A stretch of DNA of 35,523 nucleotides. Origin: Candidatus Bathyarchaeota archaeon JdFR-07. GTDB taxonomy: Archaea > Thermoproteota > Bathyarchaeia > Bathyarchaeales > Bathycorpusculaceae. The notes below the pieces were generated by a model. That model saw nothing but the letters and a program-made list of their open reading frames with translations. It was not told the origin of the DNA and did no database searches. Shown one piece after another: positions 22,885-32,084 of the stretch. Both the position numbers and the translations under genes were made by a program. The first letter of the stretch is position 1. Every line of letters starts with the position of its first letter. Location of the stretch: contig MTLU01000017.1 in the NCBI GenBank assembly GCA_002010975.1, positions 1 through 35,523 of the forward strand. The letters are read 5' to 3'.

Positions 22885-25056
22885 CTAAGCAACTGGTGTT
22901 GCTGGTTTTTTCACCTGTCTAATCTGTCGCATAAAACCTTTATACCACTTCTCCATATCCGGTGTGATTGAGGGCCCTATTCTCTTCATTGCTTCTTGAA
23001 AATCTTCCATAGAGACTTCCTTTGCGTTGATGTCTCTTCTTAAAGCGTGCATGGCAGCTTCTCTGCAAAGAGCCTCGATGTCTGCGCCAGAATAATATTT
23101 AGTCATTTCGGTAAGTTGAGTTAAATCTACATCTTTAGATAAAGGCATGTTTTTCGTGTAGATTTTAAATATTTCTAACCTGCTCTTTTCGTCAGGTTCA
23201 GGAACATATATTAATCGATCAAACCTGCCCGGGCGGAGTACTGCAGGATCAACTATGTCAGGTCTATTAGTAGCTGCTATAACAACTATATCTTCCAAGG
23301 TTACTATTCCATCCATTTCCGTTAACAGTTGACTTATTACCCGTTCGGTTACTCCGCTGTCTGCGAAACCTAGCCCTCGGCGAGGAACGAGCGAGTCAAT
23401 CTCATCAAAGAAAATTACAGCTGGAGCAGCCATTCTCGCTTTTCTGAAAACTTCTCTAATGGCTTTCTCAGACTCGCCAACCCATTTAGAGAAGACTTCT
23501 GGGCCTTTAATTGTTATAAAGTTAGCTTCGCTCTCTGTCGCCACTGCCCTTGCCAACAAAGTTTTGCCACAACCAGGCGGGCCATAAAGCATAATTCCTT
23601 TGGGAGGCTTTATGCCAAGCTTTTTGAAGATTTCAGGATTTTTAAGTGGCCATTCCACGGCTTCTTTTAGTTCTTGCTTTACTTCTTCGAGACCGCCTAT
23701 GTCATCCCAATGCACTGTAGGTACTTCTATGTAAACCTCTCGCATTGCTGTGGGCGTTACTTCTTTGTATGCATTTATGAAATCTTCCATTCTTACCTCC
23801 ATTTTTTCCAGAACGCTTGGAGGTATGCGTTCTTCTTCTAGGTTTATTTGTGGTAGGTATCTCCTGAGGGCTTTCATAGCTGTTTCTCTGCATAAGGCAG
23901 CAAGGTCTGCGCCAGTGTACCCGTGAGTCATCTCTGCTAATTTTTTAAGGTTCACATCCTCTGCAAGAGGCATTCCACGGGTATGTATTTGAAGGATTTC
24001 GTATCTTCCCTGCTTGTCTGGAACTCCAATCTCAATTTCTCTGTCGAACCTTCCAGGTCTTCGAAGGGCCGGGTCTAAGGCTCCAGGCCTATTTGTGGCG
24101 CCTATTACGATAACATTTCCTCTTCCAGATAAACCGTCCATCAAAGCAAGGAGTTGTGCAACCACACGTCTTTCTACCTCGCCTGTTACTTCTTCTCTTT
24201 TTGGTGCAATGGCATCTAATTCATCTATGAATATTATGCTTGGCGAATTTTGTTGGGCTTGTTGGAAAATTTCTCTTAGTCTCGCTTCGGATTCGCCGTA
24301 AAACTTGCTCATTATTTCAGGTCCATTTATGGAAAAGAAATTAGCTTCGGATTCGTTTGCCACAGCTCTGGCCAAAAGGGTTTTACCACATCCTGGTGGA
24401 CCATGAAGTAGAACCCCTTTTGGAGGTTCTATGCCAAGCCTTTGAAATAGTTCTGGATGTCTTAGGGGAAGTTCAACCATTTCCCTTACTCTTTGTATTT
24501 CTTCATGTAATCCTCCAATGTCTTCGTAGGTTGTTCGCGGTAACCCCCTTCCTTCCGGGGCTGGTTCATTTAGTATGGTTAATCTTGTTTCTGCGGTGAC
24601 TTTCACTATGCCGTGAGGTCTGGTTTTTGTTACAGTGAAGGGTATTGCATGACCGAGCATCATAACAAGAGTTGTGTCTCCTTCAACAAGGGTTCTTTCC
24701 ATTAGGCGGTTTCTAACAAAGTTTGTAAAATCTTCATCTACGTTTAACCGCATATCAACTGGAGCTAGGGTTATGCTTAGGGCGTTCTTTACTTTGGCTG
24801 GGCGTACTATAACGTACTCGTTTATGGCTACGCCTGCATTCTTTCTTGTAAAACCATCTATTCTTATAATGTCTCTATTTTGATCTTCGCTATACGCTGG
24901 CCATGCTATTGCTGAGGTTGTTCTTTTTCCAACGATTTCTATAACGTCGCCTGCTGAGATACCTAATTTCTGCATTGTTTTCTGGTCTATGCGGGCTATT
25001 CCTCTTCCTACATCTCTTTGTCTCGCATCTCCGACACGAAGTTGAACTTCACTCAA
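22885..25056 (-). CDS. cdc48: CDC48/VAT AAA+ ATPase
   Basis: A 723-residue two-ring AAA+ unfoldase acting with the archaeal proteasome. The N-domain (1-165) is a double-psi barrel type ([17 protein letters not shown]). D1 has Walker A GPPGCGKT (219-226) and Walker B with D278-E279; D2 has Walker A at 492-499 and D551-E552. Arginine-finger regions ([18 protein letters not shown]) are present in both rings. The C-terminus KKPATPVA lacks an obvious HbYX proteasome-docking end. TTG 25056 is preceded by a good ribosome site GGAAGGA. It runs into the small winged-helix gene downstream. Confidence 0.97.
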   Translation of the reverse strand: MSEVQLRVGDARQRDVGRGIARIDQKTMQKLGISAGDVIEIVGKRTTSAIAWPAYSEDQNRDIIRIDGFTRKNAGVAINEYVIVRPAKVKNALSITLAPVDMRLNVDEDFTNFVRNRLMERTLVEGDTTLVMMLGHAIPFTVTKTRPHGIVKVTAETRLTILNEPAPEGRGLPRTTYEDIGGLHEEIQRVREMVELPLRHPELFQRLGIEPPKGVLLHGPPGCGKTLLARAVANESEANFFSINGPEIMSKFYGESEARLREIFQQAQQNSPSIIFIDELDAIAPKREEVTGEVERRVVAQLLALMDGLSGRGNVIVIGATNRPGALDPALRRPGRFDREIEIGVPDKQGRYEILQIHTRGMPLAEDVNLKKLAEMTHGYTGADLAALCRETAMKALRRYLPQINLEEERIPPSVLEKMEVRMEDFINAYKEVTPTAMREVYIEVPTVHWDDIGGLEEVKQELKEAVEWPLKNPEIFKKLGIKPPKGIMLYGPPGCGKTLLARAVATESEANFITIKGPEVFSKWVGESEKAIREVFRKARMAAPAVIFFDEIDSLVPRRGLGFADSGVTERVISQLLTEMDGIVTLEDIVVIAATNRPDIVDPAVLRPGRFDRLIYVPEPDEKSRLEIFKIYTKNMPLSKDVDLTQLTEMTKYYSGADIEALCREAAMHALRRDINAKEVSMEDFQEAMKRIGPSITPDMEKWYKGFMRQIRQVKKPATPVA

Positions 25057-25137
25057 TTAGAATCCTTCCGTTTTATACATAATACGTTCCGACACAAAGT
25101 TTCAATCCTATATAAATGTTTAAATCACGAATTAAGG

Positions 25138-25413
25138 TTATCTGCTTGTTCTACGAACCATGACAGATTGTATCTGGCTTATATCTTTTATTCCTTCAAG
25201 TTTCTTTTCTAGTTCGTCTAACAAGCCGCTTTTGTCTTCTGGGAATTTAATGTGTGCTATTAACGCGTTTAATCCAAAGGCTATAGGTTCTTCTCCATAT
25301 CCGTAAATCGATGCAAACTCTGGCAAAGATGCCTCGATCTTTTTTTTCAAATCTTCAAAATCTACAGTTATATCTATTGGAAATATTTTGTAAGAAACAA
25401 CGACACTGCCCAT
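25138..25413 (-). CDS. ef1b: Elongation factor aEF-1beta
   Basis: A 91-residue guanine-exchange factor for aEF-1alpha: MGSVVVSYKIFPIDITVDFEDLKKKIEASLPEF near the start and EEPIAFGLNALIAHIKFPEDKSGLLDELEKKLEGIKDISQIQSVMVRR at the end, matching the archaeal family in length and layout. ATG 25413 is preceded by GGAGGG six bases upstream. The frame opens further upstream, but those residues overlap the zinc-ribbon gene. The zinc-ribbon gene immediately upstream on the same strand is a common partner in archaea. Confidence 0.96.
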   Translation of the reverse strand: MGSVVVSYKIFPIDITVDFEDLKKKIEASLPEFASIYGYGEEPIAFGLNALIAHIKFPEDKSGLLDELEKKLEGIKDISQIQSVMVRRTSR

Positions 25414-25436
25414 TTTCATCCCTCCTTTTCCTATTA

Positions 25437-25625
25437 TTATGGTCCGGTAAAGCCGCATTTTGGGCATTTGTACGGACGACCAAACTTTCTACATTTTTGG
25501 CAACGACGTATGAGAATTTCCCCACAGTTGGGGCAGAAGAATTTTGTGGATTCAGCTCCAGGCAGTATTGTTTTACCACAGCTGGTACATGTTACTAATG
25601 TTAATGTTGATGTTCTTTCAGTCAT
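25437..25625 (-). CDS. Small double zinc-ribbon protein next to aEF-1beta
   Basis: A 62-residue protein with four CxxC pairs: CTSC, CPNC, CQKC and CPKC, making two zinc-binding ribbons in a row. This short form is found beside the aEF-1beta gene in many archaea; no role is settled, though nucleic acid or ribosome binding has been suggested. The stop lies 23 bases ahead of the aEF-1beta ATG, so they are probably one transcript. Confidence 0.9.
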   Translation of the reverse strand: MTERTSTLTLVTCTSCGKTILPGAESTKFFCPNCGEILIRRCQKCRKFGRPYKCPKCGFTGP

Positions 25626-25737
25626 CTATATTCCTCGATGATGGTTCTGTAATTAGCAAGCTTGCTTATATTTTCTATGCTTCTCTCGCAAGTTTATTAT
25701 TACAGTTTTAAGCCTAATATTTAGAAGGGTAGACCTT

Positions 25738-26772
25738 TTGGGTGTAAATCTCCGCGATCTCGTTCCTAAAACAACTGTTAGGCTTGAGGATTTAAGTGGA
25801 AAATCCATTGCCATAGATGCTTACAATGCCCTATATCAGTTTTTAGCCATAATTCGCCAGCCAGATGGTACACCATTAATGGATAGTAGTGGAAGAATAA
25901 CAAGTCACTTAAGCGGTTTACTCTATAGAACAAGCAATTTAGTGGAAATGGGTATAAAGCCCGTATATGTTTTTGACGGAACCCCGCCAGCGCTTAAAGA
26001 GGCAGAAATAAAGAGGCGAATGAGAGCCAAAGAAGAAGCTCTCATCAAATATGAACAAGCCTTGAAAGAGGGAAGAATTGAAGAAGCACGTATGTATGCA
26101 CAATCAACTTCCCGTTTGAAGGATTATATGGCAGAAGACAGTAAGAAACTCTTAAAATTGATGGGTATTCCTTGGGTTCAGGCTCCAGGTGAAGGAGAAG
26201 CTCAAGCTGCCTATCTGGTCAAGCGAGGAGACGCAGATTATTGTGCAAGTCAAGACTATGATAGCCTCCTTTTTGGTGCACCTAAGCTTGTGAGAAATTT
26301 GACAATTTCTGGTAAGAGGAAACTTCCAGGAAAGAATGTTTACATAGAAGTTGTACCTGAGATCGTGGAATTGGAAAAATTATTGAAAGAATGTGAGATA
26401 ACTTATGAACAGCTTGTTGATATAGGAATCTTGATAGGAACAGATTTCAATCCAGAAGGTGTAAAAGGATTAGGTCCCAAAACAGCCTTGAAAATAATAA
26501 AGGAACATGGAAGCTTAGAAAAGGCGCTGCCCCATTTAAAAAATGTAGAGTTTCCAGCAAACCCTCAAAAAATTAGAGAGATTTTTCTTCATCCAAAAAT
26601 TACAGACAACTATAAAATAGAATGGAAGCCTCCAGACGTTGAAGGAGTTATATCTTTCATTTGTGGAGAGAGAGATTTTTCAGAAAATCGCGTGAGAAAG
26701 ACTTTAGAAAAGATGCAGAGAGGTATAACTAAGCTTAAAGGTAAAACGACATTAGAAAAATGGTTTAGGTAA
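25738..26772 (+). CDS. fen1: Flap endonuclease FEN-1
   Basis: A 344-residue structure-specific nuclease of Okazaki-fragment processing and repair. Metal ligands of the XPG fold are visible: D27 (IAIDAYN), D80 (VFDGTPP), E152 and E154 (GEGEAQ), D173 and D175 (SQDYDSL), then an Asp in GTDFNPEGVKGLGPKTA, the helix-hairpin-helix entry. The C-terminus KTTLEKWFR is a PCNA-binding PIP box. Start TTG 25738 gives MGVNLRDLVP, the usual family N-terminus; no ribosome site is strong. It is divergent from the zinc-ribbon gene. Confidence 0.96.
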   Translation: MGVNLRDLVPKTTVRLEDLSGKSIAIDAYNALYQFLAIIRQPDGTPLMDSSGRITSHLSGLLYRTSNLVEMGIKPVYVFDGTPPALKEAEIKRRMRAKEEALIKYEQALKEGRIEEARMYAQSTSRLKDYMAEDSKKLLKLMGIPWVQAPGEGEAQAAYLVKRGDADYCASQDYDSLLFGAPKLVRNLTISGKRKLPGKNVYIEVVPEIVELEKLLKECEITYEQLVDIGILIGTDFNPEGVKGLGPKTALKIIKEHGSLEKALPHLKNVEFPANPQKIREIFLHPKITDNYKIEWKPPDVEGVISFICGERDFSENRVRKTLEKMQRGITKLKGKTTLEKWFR

Positions 26773-26855
26773 AGTCGGTGAAACGATCTGACAACATACA
26801 TAAGTTTTAATTGAGAAAGTGTATTACCTATAAATCTTCAAATTGGTGAAAAATC

Positions 26856-28157
26856 ATGGAGAGAGACCAAATTGCATTGGGCATTGACGAACTACCCACT
26901 AAATGGTATAACATTATACCTGATTTACCAGAGCAACTTCCGCCCCCGAAAGAGCCAGAAACTGGCCCGTCTAGAATGGAGTTTTTGGCGCAAGTTATGA
27001 TTAAGGAATGTTTAAGTCAAGAAATGTCAAGTGAAAGATGGATATCAATTCCTGAAGAAATCCGCGAGCTCTATATTCATATGGGTAGACCGAGACCACT
27101 TTATAGGGCACGACGTCTGGAGAAAATTTTGGGATTAAAGAAAGTTAGACTTTATTATAAACGAGAAGATTTGTCACCTACTGGCTCTCACAAGACTAAC
27201 ACCGCTGTTGCCCAAGCTTATTACGCATTGAAAGAAGGAAAAACAACTTTAAGTACGGAAACTGGAGCCGGACAATGGGGCACGGCCCTCGCTTACGCTG
27301 CTAGTCTATTAGACCTTGAATGCGTGATTTTTTGGGTTAAATCTGTCTACGACTGGAAAGTGGATAGAAAAACTCTAATGAAATTGTTAGGTGCCAAAGT
27401 TTATTCTTCACCTAGCATGGAAACAAAAACTGGCAAAGAAGTTCTCTCTAAAAACCCGAATAGTCCAGGTTCTTTAGGAATCGCAATTTCTGAAGGTTTA
27501 GAATACGCTGAAACTCATGAAGGCTCCGTATATTGCTTAGGCTCCGTTCTAAACCACGTTCTCATCCACCAATCTATAATAGGCCTTGAAACCCTAAAAC
27601 AATTTGACTTAATTGACGAAAAACCAGACTTAATAATTGGCTGTTTGGGCGGAGGCTCCAACTTCGGCGGGATAGCCTTGCCCTTTATAGGTGAGGTTTT
27701 ACAAGGAAAAAGAGAATGTGAATTTCTTGCGGCTCAATCCCTCGCTGCACCCAATCTCGTTAAGGGCGAATATAAATACGACTTTGGAGACGTAGGTGAG
27801 CATACACCCCTACTCAAAATGTATACTCTTGGACATAAAATTGAAATGGTGCCCATTAAAGCTGACGGTTTAAGATATCATGCTGCTGCCCCAATTATAA
27901 GCTTGCTAAGACATCATAACATAATTAAAGCTGTGGCCTATCCCACTGATGAGAAAACAATCTTTGAGGCAGCAAGAACTTTTCTTCAGGGAGAAGGATG
28001 GTTGCCTGCTCCTGAATCCAGCTATGCAATTCGAGCCGGAATAGATGAAGCATTAAAGGCAGAAAAAGCTGGTGAAGAAAAAGTAATATGTATGAATATC
28101 AGTGGACATGGCTTTTTAGATCTAATAGCTTACAAGGAGAAACTAGAGTTAAAATAG
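26856..28157 (+). CDS. trpB2: TrpB2-type tryptophan synthase beta chain
   Basis: A 433-residue PLP enzyme of the TrpB2 group: indole plus serine to tryptophan. The PLP lysine is K113 in SPTGSHKTNTAVAQ; GCLGGGSNFGG binds the PLP phosphate. The long N-terminal extension (WYNIIPDLPEQLPPPKEPETG) and length are typical of TrpB2, not TrpB1. No trpA or other trp gene is nearby; TrpB2 members often stand alone, and some act without TrpA. A TATA-like element lies in the 83-base spacer. It is convergent with PIMT. Confidence 0.94.
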   Translation: MERDQIALGIDELPTKWYNIIPDLPEQLPPPKEPETGPSRMEFLAQVMIKECLSQEMSSERWISIPEEIRELYIHMGRPRPLYRARRLEKILGLKKVRLYYKREDLSPTGSHKTNTAVAQAYYALKEGKTTLSTETGAGQWGTALAYAASLLDLECVIFWVKSVYDWKVDRKTLMKLLGAKVYSSPSMETKTGKEVLSKNPNSPGSLGIAISEGLEYAETHEGSVYCLGSVLNHVLIHQSIIGLETLKQFDLIDEKPDLIIGCLGGGSNFGGIALPFIGEVLQGKRECEFLAAQSLAAPNLVKGEYKYDFGDVGEHTPLLKMYTLGHKIEMVPIKADGLRYHAAAPIISLLRHHNIIKAVAYPTDEKTIFEAARTFLQGEGWLPAPESSYAIRAGIDEALKAEKAGEEKVICMNISGHGFLDLIAYKEKLELK

Positions 28158-28174
28158 AAACTAAGGGCTAAAAT

Positions 28175-28852
28175 TTAAGATCGATGTCCATACTTCCCAG
28201 TTAAGGGCACGAAGGCCACTCCACCAAGATTTTCTCTCTTGATTTTTCCATTAGGACTCTTCGTAATTTTTATCAAGCTTTGGAATAGATGAACGGTTCC
28301 TACAGGAATTAGCATTATGCCATTGGGTTTTAATTGATCTGTTAGGGGTTGCGGAACGTCTGGGGCGGCTGCGGTAACAACTATGCGGTCATAAGGGGCT
28401 TTCTCTGGATACCCTATGGATCCGTCAGCATGGATTGTTGTTATCCTATCGCTATAACCAGCATCTCTGATGTTCTTTCTTGCAAACTCAGCTAGGCCTT
28501 CAATAATTTCCACAGTGTAGACGTGACCCCATTCGCTTCTTGGTGCATCGTGGGGAGCAACTATCTCAGCTATTGTAGCCGCATGCCATCCAGAACCAGC
28601 GCCAATTTCCAGCACTTTTTGACCAACCTCCAGTTGAAGGGTTTCATTCATTATTGCAACCATGTGGGGTGCTGATACTGTCTGTCCAAAACCTATTGGA
28701 AGGGGTGTGTCTACTGCGCTGTAGGATTTCATGTTTTCCGGTAGAAATTTTCTACGAGGCACTGAACGCATAGCTTTTATGATTTTTGGAGTGTGTAGAA
28801 TTCGTTCTTTTATTAGATTGTCAATTAGTTTTTCCCAGTCTCCTTTCTTCAC
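28175..28852 (-). CDS. pcm: Protein-L-isoaspartate O-methyltransferase (PIMT)
   Basis: A 225-residue SAM-dependent repair enzyme that methylates isoaspartyl residues in damaged proteins. The SAM fold is shown by VLEIGAGSGWHAATIAEIV (about residues 80-98), preceded by GFGQTVSAPHMVAIMNETLQL, the family's characteristic substrate segment, and followed by ITTIHADGSIGYPEKAPYDRIVVTAAAPDVPQPLTDQLKPNGIMLIPVG. Length is normal. It is convergent with trpB2 by 17 bases and about 60 bases after the glmS stop on the same strand. Confidence 0.96.
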   Translation of the reverse strand: MKKGDWEKLIDNLIKERILHTPKIIKAMRSVPRRKFLPENMKSYSAVDTPLPIGFGQTVSAPHMVAIMNETLQLEVGQKVLEIGAGSGWHAATIAEIVAPHDAPRSEWGHVYTVEIIEGLAEFARKNIRDAGYSDRITTIHADGSIGYPEKAPYDRIVVTAAAPDVPQPLTDQLKPNGIMLIPVGTVHLFQSLIKITKSPNGKIKRENLGGVAFVPLTGKYGHRS

Positions 28853-28914
28853 TTAAAGCACCGAAGAATAGTCTGCAAGGAGACATTTAAAAGATATGAA
28901 AAGTTAAGAGCAAA

Positions 28915-30744
28915 TTATTTTACCGTAACTGATTTTGCCAGGTTTCTAGGTCTATCTGGGTTATGTCCTCTTTCTATCGCTATGTAATAGGCTAGAAGCT
29001 GCAGAGGGATAACATATGGTATGGGAGACAAAACTTCTGGAACTCCGTTTGGAATTTCTACATAGTCATCTGCTAACTCTCTAATTTCTGAGTCACCTTC
29101 CTCTATTATTGTTATGATGGAAGCGCCTCTAGCTTTCATCTCCATAATATTTCCTATCAAAGTTTTATGTGTGCCATCTTTCGGACATATAAAAATAACA
29201 GGAAACCCTTGTTCAACAAGGCTTATGGGTCCATGTTTGCTTTCTCCAGCTGGAAAGGCTATAGCTGGCACATAAGCTATTTCCATCAGTTTAAGTCTTC
29301 CTTCGTAGGCTGTAGCTGTGCTTGTTCCCCTTCCAAGGAAAAAGAATGTTTTGGCGTCTTTGTATTTTTTGGCGATTTGCTTAACTTTTTCTTCTTGGGT
29401 TTGAAGTATAGTTTCCACAATATCTGGCAGTTTTTCCATTTTTTCTGCTAGAAAATCCATTTCATCTTGAGAGACTTTACCCCTTTTCTTGGCGAGTCTA
29501 AGAGCAAGCTGGGATAGTACTGAAAGTTGGGAAGTAAAAGTTTTGGTTGCTGCAACGCCGATTTCTGGACCTGACTGCTGTCCAATGTAAACTCGTGAAA
29601 TTCGCGTCAATGTGGAACCAATAACATTTGTTAATCCAAGAATTGTTGCAGCCCTTTGTCTGGCACAGTTTACTGCTGCCAAAGTATCAGCTGTTTCACC
29701 TGACTGGCTTACAGCCAAAATAGTGCTATCAATATTTACTGATTTTCCATGCTGTTCTACAAATTCTGAAGCTATTACCGGGTAAGTTGCTAAGAACGCA
29801 AGTTTAGAAAACATATATGAAGCTGCCAAACAAGCGTGATAAGATGTCCCACATGCCACCAGAAATACTTCATGAGCACGGTCCAGAAATGTGGTCATAA
29901 GGTCAAGGTAGTGCTCTTGTAATCGAAGAGTATTCCGTAAAGTTGCTGGCTGCTCGTGAATTTCTTTTAGCATGAAATGGGGATAACCCTGTTTAAGCGC
30001 CATTTCAGGTGTCCAATCAAGAATTTTAGGTTTTCTCATAACAAGGCTTGAATCACTAATTTTTTTGATCTCGTAACCCTCTAGGGAGAGGGTTACAAGT
30101 TCTCCATCGTTAATTATAACTGCCTTATTTGTTAAAGGCAGAAAAGCAGGAATGTCGGAGGCGCAATAAATTGAATTTTCATTTACTCCTATGACTAGGG
30201 GGCTTTCATTTCTAGCACACACAATTTTGTTTGGTTCTTTAGGCGAGATTACAGCAATGGCATAAGAACCTTCTAACCTTCTTATGGCTTCTAAAATAGC
30301 TTCCGCGAGACTTAGAGAAGGATTGGTTTTCCAAGCATGTTCGATAAGATGTGCAATTACTTCGGTGTCAGTTTTAGACCTGAAAACATGGCCTATATTT
30401 TCCAACTCTTGCTTTAACTCTGAGAAATTCTCAATTATGCCGTTGTGAACAACAGCTATTTGTCCACTACAGTCCAGATGGGGATGAGCATTTATCTGTA
30501 ATGGTGCACCATGAGTCGCCCATCTTGTATGTCCAATGCCTATGTTGCCAGGCAAGTCGTCTAAATTGTGGATTTTATTGACTTCATCTATTTTTCCTTG
30601 GTCTTTTTTTATGTAAAGCTTGCCTTCATAGAGGGTGGCTTCTCCAACAGAGTCGTATCCTCTATATTCTAGTCTTTTTAAAGCCCCATGGATTATGGGT
30701 GCAGCATTTCCATCTTTAAGGATGCAGCCGAAGATTCCACACAT
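28915..30744 (-). CDS. glmS: Glutamine-fructose-6-phosphate aminotransferase (GlmS)
   Basis: A 609-residue enzyme that makes glucosamine-6-phosphate for cell-surface glycans. Cys2 after the initiator Met (MCGIFGC) is the glutaminase nucleophile; GHTRWATHGAP and NGIIENF follow in the same domain. The second half has two SIS domains with SQSGETADTLAAV and GRGTSTATAYEGRLKLMEIAY, and the terminal NLAKSVTVK is the usual GlmS end. The 188-base spacer before it is T-rich with no further gene; no glmS ribozyme is expected or seen in archaea. Same strand as, but separated from, the metE pair. Confidence 0.96.
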   Translation of the reverse strand: MCGIFGCILKDGNAAPIIHGALKRLEYRGYDSVGEATLYEGKLYIKKDQGKIDEVNKIHNLDDLPGNIGIGHTRWATHGAPLQINAHPHLDCSGQIAVVHNGIIENFSELKQELENIGHVFRSKTDTEVIAHLIEHAWKTNPSLSLAEAILEAIRRLEGSYAIAVISPKEPNKIVCARNESPLVIGVNENSIYCASDIPAFLPLTNKAVIINDGELVTLSLEGYEIKKISDSSLVMRKPKILDWTPEMALKQGYPHFMLKEIHEQPATLRNTLRLQEHYLDLMTTFLDRAHEVFLVACGTSYHACLAASYMFSKLAFLATYPVIASEFVEQHGKSVNIDSTILAVSQSGETADTLAAVNCARQRAATILGLTNVIGSTLTRISRVYIGQQSGPEIGVAATKTFTSQLSVLSQLALRLAKKRGKVSQDEMDFLAEKMEKLPDIVETILQTQEEKVKQIAKKYKDAKTFFFLGRGTSTATAYEGRLKLMEIAYVPAIAFPAGESKHGPISLVEQGFPVIFICPKDGTHKTLIGNIMEMKARGASIITIIEEGDSEIRELADDYVEIPNGVPEVLSPIPYVIPLQLLAYYIAIERGHNPDRPRNLAKSVTVK

Positions 30745-30932
30745 TTCTGGGCCTCGCTCTTTAACTGTTAGGTAGGTTTACTCAAAGGTTTTTGATAGTA
30801 TAAGGTTTTTTAATGGAAATTTTTCAGTTCTAAAAATTTTTTGAGAATGTTTCTAGGAAAAGAATGGCTAGTTTTGATGTGTACATTGTTATTTGGTTTA
30901 AAGCATTAGTAAAAATTTTATAACGGTTTTCT

Positions 30933-32084
30933 TCACTCCAAACTTTGTCTAGCCAGCTCCGCCCCCAACACCATGTTTTTAAGCTTTTGAAAGCTTACAT
31001 CCCAACTTCTTGTTCTTAAACCACAATCAGGGTTTACCCAAATCCTAGAGGAATCCCCAACAATTTTTGCAGCATAGAGAATTCTGTCTCTTATCAGTTC
31101 TGGAGGCTCTACAAAATTTGAGTGAACGTCGATTACTCCCAAACCATAGTTTCCACTAAAACCATATTCTTCGAAAAATTTTATTTCCTTGTAGCTTGTT
31201 CTAATGTTGTCCAATCCGATTTGCGGATTGTCTCGATTCGCGAATTCTAGTGCTAATTGGCCGCAGTTTTGCAGTTTAGGAGCGTATTTTGCTAAAATTT
31301 TATAGTTGCTATAACAGTTGTGTAGGCTGAAAATGCAGTTAAAACCTCTTACAGTTTCGTTGAAGGCTTCAACAAAAAGTTCCATTTCTTCACTTGAAGG
31401 GTTGGTTGTGGCTGCAGGCTCATCTATTTGAATCCATTCAGCTCCTGAATCTACAAGAGTTTTTATTTCGGGTCTAATCACATTTTTGATTAAGTCGAAA
31501 AGAAAATCTTTTTTTGCTTCAAACTTTCTTCGTGTAAAATCTTGAACCTTATCAACTACTCTTTTTTCATAAAATTCGTTAAAAGTCCAGTCGACTAGTG
31601 TGTAAGCCCCAGTAAAAGGAACCTTAATTTTTCTAGTAGTGTTTTCCTTTGTAAACAAGAATTCTTCTAAATATATCGGCTTAATATATTTTGGCGGATC
31701 TATGCAAGCGGCTTTGTTAAAATATCTATAATCAAAAGATTTTACAAATCCCAAAACTTTGAAGCCTGATACTCTCCGTATAAAATGCTCATACATTTCA
31801 GATCTCCACTGTTCTCCATTAAACACAACATCTAAACCTGCAATCTCAAAAAATTTTATAGCATATTTTGCAGCCCACTCCAGTATTGCTTTTCTTCTTT
31901 GAGGTGAATTTTTGTTCTTTAGCACTTGAATAAGTTGTTCCAAATTGGCTATTCCTAATTTTTCTCCCCAACTCATCGCTTCGGCTATTTCATTTTCAGT
32001 TAGCTCATCACCTTGGTATCCTTTCACTCGCCAACTAGGTTTGGCTAAGCTTCCGATTTCTTGTGTTGGAAAAAGTTTATCCAT
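30933..32084 (-). CDS. metE: Methionine synthase, C-terminal (catalytic) half of a split MetE
   Basis: A 383-residue protein matching the catalytic C-terminal barrel of cobalamin-independent methionine synthase. The zinc ligands are all here: H255 and C257 (SLHNCYS), E280 (LALEFAN), and C354 in WVNPDCGLRTRS. Homocysteine-side segments WIQIDEPAATT and VVFNGEQWRSEMYEHF agree. It transfers a methyl group to homocysteine; the donor for short archaeal MetE is often not methyl-tetrahydrofolate, and cannot be read from sequence. The ATG overlaps the N-half gene's stop by eight bases, so the two are surely coupled. A possible regulator is divergent at 33147. Confidence 0.92.
   Translation of the reverse strand: MDKLFPTQEIGSLAKPSWRVKGYQGDELTENEIAEAMSWGEKLGIANLEQLIQVLKNKNSPQRRKAILEWAAKYAIKFFEIAGLDVVFNGEQWRSEMYEHFIRRVSGFKVLGFVKSFDYRYFNKAACIDPPKYIKPIYLEEFLFTKENTTRKIKVPFTGAYTLVDWTFNEFYEKRVVDKVQDFTRRKFEAKKDFLFDLIKNVIRPEIKTLVDSGAEWIQIDEPAATTNPSSEEMELFVEAFNETVRGFNCIFSLHNCYSNYKILAKYAPKLQNCGQLALEFANRDNPQIGLDNIRTSYKEIKFFEEYGFSGNYGLGVIDVHSNFVEPPELIRDRILYAAKIVGDSSRIWVNPDCGLRTRSWDVSFQKLKNMVLGAELARQSLE

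Noticed and set aside
24014-24883. Plus-strand frames opposite CDC48
   Set aside because: Antisense shadows of the conserved AAA+ domains.
30745-30932. Possible riboswitch or ribozyme ahead of glmS
   Set aside because: No glmS ribozyme core is visible and this class is bacterial; the spacer looks like an AT-rich promoter region.
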